Below are positions 18,267 to 24,780 of a DNA stretch of 39,122 nucleotides, one piece after another. A program made the position numbers and the translations under genes. Position 1 is the stretch's first letter. The number at the start of each line of letters is the position of its first letter. Under the pieces are notes generated by a model. That model was not told the origin of the DNA, searched no databases, and saw only the letters and a list, made by a program, of their open reading frames with translations. Origin of the DNA: Roseivirga sp. UBA6061 (GTDB taxonomy: Bacteria; Bacteroidota; Bacteroidia; Cytophagales; Cyclobacteriaceae); assembly GCA_002427745.1 (NCBI GenBank), contig DIYF01000112.1, forward strand, positions 1 through 39,122, given 5' to 3'.

Positions 18267-18298
18267 AACCGGTCTGGCGAACGCCAGGCTGGTTATTT
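18267..18298 (+). terminator. Hairpin terminator after the sulfatase/tyrosinase pair
   Basis: A 13-bp stem (18267-18279 with 18282-18294, two G-T wobbles, centred on GAAC) starts 12 bp after the tyrosinase-like stop codon and runs into TTATTTA. The strong stem and weak T-tract make it a plausible intrinsic terminator. Confidence 0.5.
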
Positions 18299-18372
18299 AC
18301 GCCCTTTGCTTTCTTCCGAAAATGCTTCTGGACCTTTCCAGTAGGGCATTGACCCTGTCCAAAGCAGGATGA

Positions 18373-18391
18373 TCTTTAGATGATCTAAAGA
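18373..18391. promoter_or_regulatory. Inverted repeat TCTTTAGAT / ATCTAAAGA
   Basis: Two 9-bp arms around a single G form an almost perfect palindrome about 235 bp upstream of the DUF1801 gene. It looks like a dimeric regulator site or a small hairpin; no T-run follows, so a terminator is unlikely. Confidence 0.35.
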
Positions 18392-18595
18392 GTAAAATAA
18401 GTGTAATAATCAACATGGTAATGTGTGCATATCAGGTTGGTTATGTTCCCGATACGATATTGATACGTTTAAGGCTGCCTCTACCCTAACAGCAATCAAA
18501 TTAAATGTCGTGATAGGGCATTTTCCAGGTCAGATAGCTTCCTTTTACTGCACTTTCACCCTGATTGGCGGAAAAGATCTCTCAGGCTATTATTC

Positions 18596-18619
18596 AGTTT
18601 TCTAAATTCAGAGAAAACT
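18596..18619 (+). promoter_or_regulatory. Inverted repeat just upstream of the DUF1801 start
   Basis: Arms AGTTTTCT and AGAAAACT pair perfectly across an 8-nt loop. The repeat ends 7 bp before the ATG at 18627. It could be an operator or a leader hairpin affecting translation initiation. Confidence 0.4.
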
Positions 18620-18626
18620 CAAAGCA

Positions 18627-18986
18627 ATGAACAAAAACCCTGAAGTAGACAGCTACCTTGAAAAGAAAGCACACCCTATGACTGCTGAAATTCAGCGGGT
18701 AAGGGAAATCATCCTGGCCACTGATCCGAAAGTGGAAGAAACTATTAAGTGGAGCAGCCCCACCTTTCTTTACAAAGGAAACATCGCTTCTTTCTTTATG
18801 AATGCCAGGAAGTTTGTAAGCCTTATGTTTCACAAAGGAGCACTCTTGCCGAATGCATCAGGACTCCTGACAGGAGATGCCAAAGAAGGCCGAACCGCCA
18901 GATTCACCAACCTGGAAGATATCGAATCAAAGAAAGAAGCCCTGGAATCAGTAATCAGAGAATGGGTTGAACTGCAGGACACCTGA
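18627..18986 (+). CDS. DUF1801 domain protein (YdhG-like fold)
   Basis: 119 residues covering a complete DUF1801 domain: an N-terminal helix VDSYLEKKAHPMTAEIQRVREII, the conserved EETIKWSSPTFLYKGNIASFF, then VSLMFHKGALLP and GRTARFTNLEDIESK. The fold is shared with Bacillus YdhG (Fra), described as an intracellular iron chaperone. Most members are uncharacterised, so iron handling is only a family-level possibility. No signal peptide; cytoplasmic. It is preceded by an inverted repeat close to the ATG and converges with the small membrane protein gene, with only 7 bp between the stops. Confidence 0.85.
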   Translation: MNKNPEVDSYLEKKAHPMTAEIQRVREIILATDPKVEETIKWSSPTFLYKGNIASFFMNARKFVSLMFHKGALLPNASGLLTGDAKEGRTARFTNLEDIESKKEALESVIREWVELQDT

Positions 18987-18993
18987 TCTGGCA

Positions 18994-19497
18994 TCACATA
19001 ATCCCTCCTTTTCCTACCAGGCTAATAACCACCCATATTACAGCAAATACCCCGGCCAGCCAATACATCATAATGGTGGCAGATGGAGACTCTTTGGACT
19101 TAACCGATTCGTCTCCGGAAGACTTTCCTGAATTCTTTAAAACAGCAGCAGCTGTAGGCACGGCATTTAGCGCCTCACAAAGCCCTGCATGCCCCATTTT
19201 TTGTGCGAGCTTTTGCGCCTGATAAGTCCAGTTGTGGTTCATTCTGCGACTGGCCCTGATCACAAAAATCCAGATAGCACAAAGTGAACATCCAAACAAA
19301 GCAATCCCTATTCTCAGAGACCAGTCCACCTGCACCTCACTACCTGATAAATAGGCAAAAGCCGCGCTAAAAGTGGCCAGATTAGCAAGAAGCAATACAT
19401 TGTTTCTATTCCAGAAGAGCGTGGCCTCTCTGAAGGCAGAATCCATATAGAATTTAATGAGTTCTAAATCCTCCTTTTCATAGTCTCTTTCTGCCAT
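18994..19497 (-). CDS. Small membrane protein of unknown function, three predicted helices
   Basis: 167 residues. An acidic N-terminus (AERDYEKEDLELIKFYMDSA) is followed by a W-N-R-N motif leading into a first hydrophobic helix (about 33-52). A second lies at 62-82 (IGIALFGCSLCAIWIFVIRA) and a third near the C-terminus (about 143-163, MYWLAGVFAVIWVVISLVG). Between helices two and three is a soluble stretch of some 55 residues ending in a Ser/Lys-rich low-complexity segment. The layout resembles RipA-type small membrane proteins, but the similarity is only by eye. The gene starts 47 bp after the stop of the aminotransferase gene on the same strand, so it may be the second gene of that transcript. 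Confidence 0.65.
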   Translation of the reverse strand: MAERDYEKEDLELIKFYMDSAFREATLFWNRNNVLLLANLATFSAAFAYLSGSEVQVDWSLRIGIALFGCSLCAIWIFVIRASRRMNHNWTYQAQKLAQKMGHAGLCEALNAVPTAAAVLKNSGKSSGDESVKSKESPSATIMMYWLAGVFAVIWVVISLVGKGGIM

Positions 19498-19544
19498 AAC
19501 GGATTCTGTAAGATTATTCCCCTTGGTTATTCCATACTTTCCGA

Positions 19545-20663
19545 TCAGGACATTACTCTTTTCAACGCCTGATTGAAAAGCTGTACCTCTTCAATCGTAC
19601 CCATACTGATACGGCACCATTCATTAAAAGGCGGAAAGGGTCTTCCTACTTTGATGCCTTCTTTAAGCATCTGAGCATTGAAAGCATTGATATTTCTGCC
19701 TGTCTTGAAGAAAATGAAGTTGGTATTCGACTGTATATACTCCAGCCCGAGCTCATCCATAGTTGAGTACATCAGCTGCTTTCCTTCTTTTACTTTAGCC
19801 AGGCTGAACTTATAAAACTGATCATCCTGCATGGCAGACATAGCGGCTTTAATCGCCAGTACGTTCGTATTGGCCACTACATTTCTTCTGATCTGTCTGG
19901 CAAGCTCCGGTCTTGCAACCAGATAACCTATGCGCAAACCGGCCAGTCCGTAGACCTTGGAAAAAGTCCTGGACACGATCACATCCTCACCCTTTTTCAC
20001 GAGAGATATCATAGACGGGTAATTCTCCTCTTCTATAAAGTCATAATAGGCTTCATCGCTGAATACAATGGTTTTCTGAGCAGCAGAAGTACAGAAATCC
20101 ACCAGTTTTTCCTTTGGCAATAAGGTAGATGTGGGATTATTGGGATTACAGAGAAAAACCAGCTTTGTTTTAGAAGAAATACGCTTCTCCATCTCATCCA
20201 CATCATGAGTGAGGGTCTTATCCAGGTCCACCCAATTGACCGTGGCACCCCATTGTCGGGCATAGTTCATCATGGCCAGGAAGGTAGGTCTCGCAGCGAT
20301 GATCTCTCCCCCGTTATTGGCGAATGTCAGCCCGGTCACTTTCAAACCTTCAGTTGAGCCTCCTCCCACTACAATATGATCCGGGGTAACGCCTTCCCTG
20401 GCAGCCAGCATATCTACCAGCTCTTCCATGATATTACTTGGGTATCGGCACCCAAGGTCAAATGAATTGGTAATGGTCTCCCTCACCCTGGCTGACGGAC
20501 CAAAGGGGTTCTCATTGAAATTCAACTGGATCGGATCGGACAGCGGCCGTGGGTTAAACAGGTGTTTTTCTTCTGCAGTAAGTGTTGAGGCAATGGCATT
20601 GGCTCCCAGCAGACTCAGGGCTCCGGCAGTACCACTTCTTTTGATCCAGGCTCTTCTATTCAC
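19545..20663 (-). CDS. Tat-exported HisC-like PLP aminotransferase
   Basis: 372 residues. The start is GTG at 20663: the nearby ATG is out of frame and the protein begins exactly at a twin-arginine leader, NRRAWIKRSGTAGALSLLG. The rest is a class I/II fold-type I aminotransferase closest by motif to histidinol-phosphate aminotransferases. It has GGGSTEGL for cofactor phosphate binding, CNPNNPT (Asn176), FSDEAYYDF (Asp203) and the PLP lysine Lys236 in SRTFSKVYGLAGLR. Export by Tat after cytoplasmic folding with PLP is the likely reason for the leader, which puts the enzyme in the periplasm, away from histidine biosynthesis. No his genes are nearby. The substrate is unknown. A membrane protein gene follows, and the DUF1080 lipoprotein gene is divergent across 88 bp. 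Confidence 0.85.
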   Translation of the reverse strand: MNRRAWIKRSGTAGALSLLGANAIASTLTAEEKHLFNPRPLSDPIQLNFNENPFGPSARVRETITNSFDLGCRYPSNIMEELVDMLAAREGVTPDHIVVGGGSTEGLKVTGLTFANNGGEIIAARPTFLAMMNYARQWGATVNWVDLDKTLTHDVDEMEKRISSKTKLVFLCNPNNPTSTLLPKEKLVDFCTSAAQKTIVFSDEAYYDFIEEENYPSMISLVKKGEDVIVSRTFSKVYGLAGLRIGYLVARPELARQIRRNVVANTNVLAIKAAMSAMQDDQFYKFSLAKVKEGKQLMYSTMDELGLEYIQSNTNFIFFKTGRNINAFNAQMLKEGIKVGRPFPPFNEWCRISMGTIEEVQLFNQALKRVMS

Positions 20664-20751
20664 AGTTTTATCATTTAAGGTTGTTTTAAGTTAAGGAAAT
20701 ATCAGGGAACAGTTGCAACAGCGGAAACAACCATACTATCTTCATGCAATT

Positions 20752-21483
20752 ATGAAAACGCAACGATATATACCCCTCCTGATCCTCGTATTGATGATTT
20801 CCGGTGCCTGTAATGCCAGAAAAACCGAGGAGAAAAAAGAAACAGCCAAAGAACAAAACCAAAGAAAGTGGACCAACCTCTTCAATGGTAAGGATTTTAC
20901 CGGCTGGGAGATGTTCGGTCATGGCGAAGTCTTAGGTCAGTGGATTGTGGAAGACGGAGTAATTAAATGCAATAGCAATCCTGAATTTCAGTCTGCCGGT
21001 CAGCACTCCATTGTAACGGTAGAGCAGTACGGTGATTTCGAATTACAGCTGGAGTTCAAAATCACAGAAAACGGCAACAGCGGCATCATGTATCATGTTT
21101 CGCAGGACCCTAAATACAAGACGGACTACGAAACCGGTCCGGAATATCAGGTACTTGACGATAATCAGGACCCGAACCGGGCCAACAACAAACGCCTGGC
21201 CTCCAGTTACGACATGTATGCCCCTGCCGATGATAAGCCTTTCAAAGGCGTGGGCGAGTGGAACCTGGCCAGGATAGTATATAACCAGGGGCATGTAGAG
21301 CACTGGCTCAATGGCATCAAAGTACTGGAGTTTGAGGAAGGCAGTGAAGACTGGAAACAGCGTGTAGCCGCCAGTAAATGGGCAGCTATGCCTGATTATG
21401 CCAAATTCAATATCGGCCATATCAGCCTGCAGGACCATGGCGATGAGGTATGGTACCGCAATATCAGAATAAGAAGGCCCTGA
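20752..21483 (+). CDS. DUF1080 (3-keto-disaccharide hydrolase-like) lipoprotein
   Basis: 243 residues from the ATG at 20752, which starts a lipoprotein-type leader (MKTQRYIPLLILVLMISGAC). The frame runs back to 20713 without signal character. The DUF1080 (PF06439) jelly-roll is well conserved: WTNLFNGKDFTGWEMFGHGE, QWIVEDGVIKC, LEFKITENGNSGIMYHVSQD, GPEYQVLDDNQDP, EWNLARIVYNQGHVEHWLNG and a final WYRNIRI strand. Characterised relatives act on 3-keto-glycosides made by Gfo/Idh oxidoreductases, so a surface-anchored sugar-processing role is the likely guess. No such oxidoreductase gene is in the window. kptA begins one base after the stop, so translational coupling is likely even though the functions differ. 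Confidence 0.88.
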   Translation: MKTQRYIPLLILVLMISGACNARKTEEKKETAKEQNQRKWTNLFNGKDFTGWEMFGHGEVLGQWIVEDGVIKCNSNPEFQSAGQHSIVTVEQYGDFELQLEFKITENGNSGIMYHVSQDPKYKTDYETGPEYQVLDDNQDPNRANNKRLASSYDMYAPADDKPFKGVGEWNLARIVYNQGHVEHWLNGIKVLEFEEGSEDWKQRVAASKWAAMPDYAKFNIGHISLQDHGDEVWYRNIRIRRP

Positions 21484-21484
21484 A

Positions 21485-22033
21485 ATGGACGCTAAAGAAC
21501 AAAAGCGAAAGAGCAAATTCCTCAGCCTTATTCTAAGACATCGCCCTGAAGTAATAGGCCTGAATCTGGATGATAATGGCTGGGCATCGGTGGAAGAACT
21601 ACTGGCCAAAGCTCCCAAAGGTCAAATGCGCATTAGCTTTGAAGAGATCAAAGAAGTAGTGGACAACAACGACAAAAAGCGCTTTGCCTTTTCTGAAGAC
21701 TTTACGATGATTCGCGCCAATCAGGGTCACTCTCTGAAAGTAGATTTAAAGCTGGAAGAGAAAACGCCACCGGGACTGCTCTATCACGGTACGGCTACTC
21801 ACAACATCGGTTCGATTAAAGGACAAGGGCTTATTAAAGGCCAGAGACATCATGTGCACCTCTCCGCTGATAAGGAAACGGCCATGAAAGTTGGCGGCAG
21901 ACATGGTAAACCTGTCGTACTTACCATTGCTGCCATGAATATGTACCAGTCGGGTATCACATTCTATCAGTCAGAAAACGGAGTCTGGCTTACCGACCAT
22001 GTAGCCGTGCAGTTTATTTCCTTTCCTGAATGA
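21485..22033 (+). CDS. kptA: RNA 2'-phosphotransferase KptA/Tpt1
   Basis: 182 residues, standard for bacterial KptA. The Tpt1 signature residues are present: Arg18-His19 in LSLILRHRPE, Arg77 in IRANQGHS, the NAD-binding HGT at 101-103, RHHVHLS from 121 and Arg139 in VGGRHGKPVVL. The enzyme transfers an internal RNA 2'-phosphate to NAD+, giving ADP-ribose 1'',2''-cyclic phosphate. In eukaryotes it completes tRNA splicing; bacteria lack that pathway and the physiological substrate remains open. It starts 1 bp after the DUF1080 gene, and its stop overlaps the start of the 2OG-Fe(II) oxygenase gene by 4 bp (ATGA), so the two are very probably co-translated. Confidence 0.95.
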   Translation: MDAKEQKRKSKFLSLILRHRPEVIGLNLDDNGWASVEELLAKAPKGQMRISFEEIKEVVDNNDKKRFAFSEDFTMIRANQGHSLKVDLKLEEKTPPGLLYHGTATHNIGSIKGQGLIKGQRHHVHLSADKETAMKVGGRHGKPVVLTIAAMNMYQSGITFYQSENGVWLTDHVAVQFISFPE

Positions 22034-22572
22034 GAGTCAAACAGGAAATCTTCGAAATCCCGGGCTTCCTTTCTCCAGCCGAATGCACAGCCTTCATTGC
22101 CAAAAGTGAGACAATGGGTTATGAAATGGCCAAAATCAATACAGGCCTTAGCCAGCGGATTGTCAGCCATATCAGAAACAACGAGCGAATTCTACACAAG
22201 GATGAGGCCCTGGCCGCGAGTCTTTGGCAACAATTGAAAGATCATGTTCCTGAACAGGTTGGAATCAGTCACGCCATAGGGCTCAATGAACTTTTCCGGT
22301 TTTATAAGTATCAGGCAGGACAAAAGTTCAGAAGGCACCGTGACGAATCTTATCAACGGAATGAGACGGAGTTTAGCTGTTATACCTTCATGATCTACCT
22401 GAATGACGATTTTGAAGGTGGTTCAACCACCTTTCAACGCCAGATCATCAGACCTGAAAAAGGCAAAGCTTTGGTTTTCGCACACCAACTGGAACACGAA
22501 GGCGCTGAGGTGACAAAAGGCGTTAAGTATGTGCTCAGAACTGATATCATGTACAAATTAAAAGCCACATGA
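22030..22572 (+). CDS. 2OG-Fe(II) oxygenase, prolyl 4-hydroxylase-like
   Basis: 180 residues. The double-stranded beta-helix shows the iron triad His103-x-Asp105 (RRHRDESY) and His156 (QLEHEGAEV), with Lys166 or Arg170 (KGVKYVLRTDIMY) to hold 2-oxoglutarate. YKYQAGQKF and YLNDDFEGGSTTF are typical of the P4H/EGL-9 subgroup. It would hydroxylate a protein, nucleic acid or small molecule; the substrate is not evident. The gene overlaps kptA by 4 bp upstream and the small lipoprotein gene by 4 bp downstream, both ATGA junctions. No signal peptide, so cytoplasmic like KptA. Confidence 0.9.
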   Translation: MRVKQEIFEIPGFLSPAECTAFIAKSETMGYEMAKINTGLSQRIVSHIRNNERILHKDEALAASLWQQLKDHVPEQVGISHAIGLNELFRFYKYQAGQKFRRHRDESYQRNETEFSCYTFMIYLNDDFEGGSTTFQRQIIRPEKGKALVFAHQLEHEGAEVTKGVKYVLRTDIMYKLKAT

Positions 22573-23210
22573 GCAAAATACTCGTCAGATCGATTATGGG
22601 TCTCTGTAGCCTGTTTATGATCACCTCTTGTGATTCAACGCCTGCCTATGCCGATAAACTCAGAAAGTGTTTAGACAGCGAGTCTGTCAACTTACTAAAC
22701 CAAATGGTTACACTTCTCGAATCGCAACTTTTTGACACTTACCAAGACAATGGTAGTGATGCATACAAAATCTTCCTGACGGCAGTTTCTTCCAGGACTG
22801 AACCAGCTAACATGATGCTGAATCGGGGTTTTCTTGAGTTATCTGAATTATACAGGGATTCACCTCTCTTTTCAACTATGAAGGTCAGGGCTTCGTCACT
22901 GGAGGATGATGATTTCCTGATCGAAATACCACCCGTAGAAGGTGAAGAGCCGCAAGTGTATGACCCATTGGTTATGAATCCGGATGCCCCTTACGTAAAA
23001 TGCCTTATGGCTGAATCTGACCTGGTAATCGGGATACTGGAAACGTTCCATGGTCTGGACATAAGCCCGACCCTAACGGCAGCGATATTACTAAGTCACC
23101 TTGAGGATTCGGATTATGAAAACCCACTTGTCAAAATGGTGATAGCTACTCACCTCTATTATGAGATAGGTATCATTATGCTTGATATCCCGTCAACTGA
23201 GACGAGATAG
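22569..23210 (+). CDS. Small lipoprotein of unknown function
   Basis: 213 residues with a lipoprotein signal (MSKILVRSIMGLCSLFMITS then Cys21). The mature part is largely helical and acidic, with no domain I recognise. Notable segments are DKLRKCLDSESVNLLNQMVTL, EIPPVEGEEPQVYDPLV and a hydrophobic C-terminal helix LYYEIGIIMLDI. It should be an envelope protein, whereas its translationally coupled neighbours kptA and the 2OG oxygenase look cytoplasmic, so overlap here may reflect compaction rather than a shared pathway. A 62-bp gap separates it from the AlkB gene. Confidence 0.8.
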   Translation: MSKILVRSIMGLCSLFMITSCDSTPAYADKLRKCLDSESVNLLNQMVTLLESQLFDTYQDNGSDAYKIFLTAVSSRTEPANMMLNRGFLELSELYRDSPLFSTMKVRASSLEDDDFLIEIPPVEGEEPQVYDPLVMNPDAPYVKCLMAESDLVIGILETFHGLDISPTLTAAILLSHLEDSDYENPLVKMVIATHLYYEIGIIMLDIPSTETR

Positions 23211-23272
23211 ACCAGGCGAAAAGAAAATAGTCGAATGAGGGTTTTGGGTTAGGCAATTGTCTACAAGGAACT

Positions 23273-23797
23273 ATGTCAATAACAGGAATCAGTTTTACGG
23301 ATGGATTTGTTAAAGATCCGGCAATTCTCTTCAACACACTCGTAGCGAAAGTGAATTGGGATGAACGTATGTCTGGCAGAAAAACAGCCAGCTACGGAGT
23401 AGCCTATAATTACTCTCAAATGAGCTATCCTTATCAGGAGTTTCTTCCTGAGCTGGAAAACCTGATTCCGGAGATAGAAAAATTGGTAGGTTTTGCTCCA
23501 AATAACTGCTTGTTGAACTACTATCTCAATGGTGAGTCACGGATGGGCTTTCATTCAGATCAGACGGATATTCTGGCTCCCGGGACCGGAGTGGTCATCA
23601 TCTCCCTGGGAACTTCCAGGATACTCAGATTCAGAAACATAGCCGACAAGACTGTTCGGCATGACTATGAACTGCCCAGCGGCTCTCTGATTTATATGAC
23701 CAACGAGGTGCAGGACCTGTGGCAGCATGCTATTCCCAAATCGGATACATCTGCCGGTAGAATCAGTCTTACCTTCAGACACATTGAAGATAAATAG
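23273..23797 (+). CDS. AlkB-family alpha-ketoglutarate-dependent dioxygenase
   Basis: 174 residues. The AlkB catalytic set is complete: His94-x-Asp96 in MGFHSDQTD, His152 in LWQHAIPKS, and Arg163 and Arg169 in the R-x5-R motif GRISLTFRH that binds 2-oxoglutarate. CLLNYYLNGESRMGFHSD and ISLGTSRILRFR match the short AlkB branch found in many bacteria and in plants. The family demethylates DNA or RNA bases (1mA, 3mC), with some members acting on protein or tRNA. The nucleotide-recognition lid at the N-terminus (about 35-60) is short. It is the fifth gene of the plus-strand series that includes KptA and a second 2OG oxygenase. Which nucleic acid it repairs cannot be read. Confidence 0.9.
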   Translation: MSITGISFTDGFVKDPAILFNTLVAKVNWDERMSGRKTASYGVAYNYSQMSYPYQEFLPELENLIPEIEKLVGFAPNNCLLNYYLNGESRMGFHSDQTDILAPGTGVVIISLGTSRILRFRNIADKTVRHDYELPSGSLIYMTNEVQDLWQHAIPKSDTSAGRISLTFRHIEDK

Positions 23798-23892
23798 CCG
23801 AATCGGGCTCAGATGGGACAAGTGTCAGGAATAGTGATGAGTGTCAGCCTCTAGAACAATCACTTAGGTAAGTACTTTCGTATGTTACCTGT

Positions 23893-24774
23893 ATGAAATA
23901 CATAATCTCCATTCTGTTGCTCTGTATGGTGGATGCATCCCATACTGAAGCGACCAAAGATTACATTTATTACGCCTCCTCTTGTGGTTCTACCGGCAGG
24001 GATATCTATCGCATTAGTCCTGATGGAGGAAAACCAACCAGAATCACCCGATACAGGGGGCGTGGGCATTATCCACACCATAATTACCCTAAAATATCGC
24101 CAGACGGCACCAGACTGGTGTATCAAAATGACACCGACCGTCATGACCAGTACGCTATCTGGGTTATGGATATTGACGGATCTAACTCGAAACGCCTTAC
24201 GCAAGAGGAAGGTATGTACCCTAACTGGAGCCCTGACGGACAACACATTGTTTTCAGCGGCAGACGAAACGGGATCTGGGAAATACTGACCGTTTCCGTC
24301 AAAGGAGGAAATGAAACCATGCTTAGTGGAAACCACAGGCAGTCTAAACGCCCCGGCTGGGGTGCCAACAGTAGCTTCTCAGCTGATGGCAAGTACCTGT
24401 ACTATTCACATGTCAGAGAAAAGATTCTGTACCGCATGGACTTAGCAACACGGGAAATTAAACCTTTAAGCTCTGGCACAGCGGCCGTCACACACCCGGT
24501 TGTTTCTCCGGATGGTCGGCTCATTGCAGCCAATCGCAGAACGGACAATGACTACAAACTAGTGACTATGTCAACAGATGGTAGCCATCTCAGAGAAATT
24601 GTAAGTAATGTAGTCTCCTACTCACCTCCGGCCTGGTCACCTGACGGCAAAGCACTCATTTTTACCGGCATGGTCAATGGAAACCAGGAACTCTTTAAAG
24701 TAGACCTGGAAACGGGTAAGGAAGTTCAGCTCACCAATAACAATGACTTTGATGCTCTGCCCACCTGGAACTGA
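23893..24774 (+). CDS. TolB-like PD40 beta-propeller protein
   Basis: 293 residues. A short leader (MKYIISILLLCMVDAS) precedes a six-bladed TolB/PD40 propeller. SPDG-type turns recur in ISPDGGKP, ISPDGTRL, WSPDGQHI, FSADGKYL, VSPDGRLI and WSPDGKAL. Such exported propellers bind peptides or glycans, or act as TolB-like scaffolds; there is no peptidase domain, so it is not an S9 enzyme despite similar blades. A -7-like box TACTTTCG lies 20 bp before the ATG but lacks a TTG at the right distance. It converges with the permease gene, with 6 bp between stops. Confidence 0.82.
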   Translation: MKYIISILLLCMVDASHTEATKDYIYYASSCGSTGRDIYRISPDGGKPTRITRYRGRGHYPHHNYPKISPDGTRLVYQNDTDRHDQYAIWVMDIDGSNSKRLTQEEGMYPNWSPDGQHIVFSGRRNGIWEILTVSVKGGNETMLSGNHRQSKRPGWGANSSFSADGKYLYYSHVREKILYRMDLATREIKPLSSGTAAVTHPVVSPDGRLIAANRRTDNDYKLVTMSTDGSHLREIVSNVVSYSPPAWSPDGKALIFTGMVNGNQELFKVDLETGKEVQLTNNNDFDALPTWN

Positions 24775-24780
24775 CCCGGG

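Larger units (their letters stand above)
18255..18626. other. Gene-free stretch with inverted repeats
   Basis: 372 bp between the tyrosinase-like gene and the DUF1801 gene. It holds a terminator-like hairpin just after the tyrosinase stop, a near-perfect TCTTTAGAT/ATCTAAAGA palindrome in the middle and an 8-bp-arm inverted repeat just before the DUF1801 ATG, listed separately. A 60-codon frame at 18423-18605 has no recognisable features and is not called. Confidence 0.7.

Noticed and set aside
18423..18605. 60-codon open frame in the gap before DUF1801
   Set aside because: No recognisable domain, no signal, no coupling to neighbours, and it lies in an intergenic region rich in inverted repeats.
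20752..21483. DUF1080 protein as part of a complete polysaccharide utilisation locus
   Set aside because: No SusC/SusD pair, no Gfo/Idh oxidoreductase and no glycoside hydrolase is encoded in the window.
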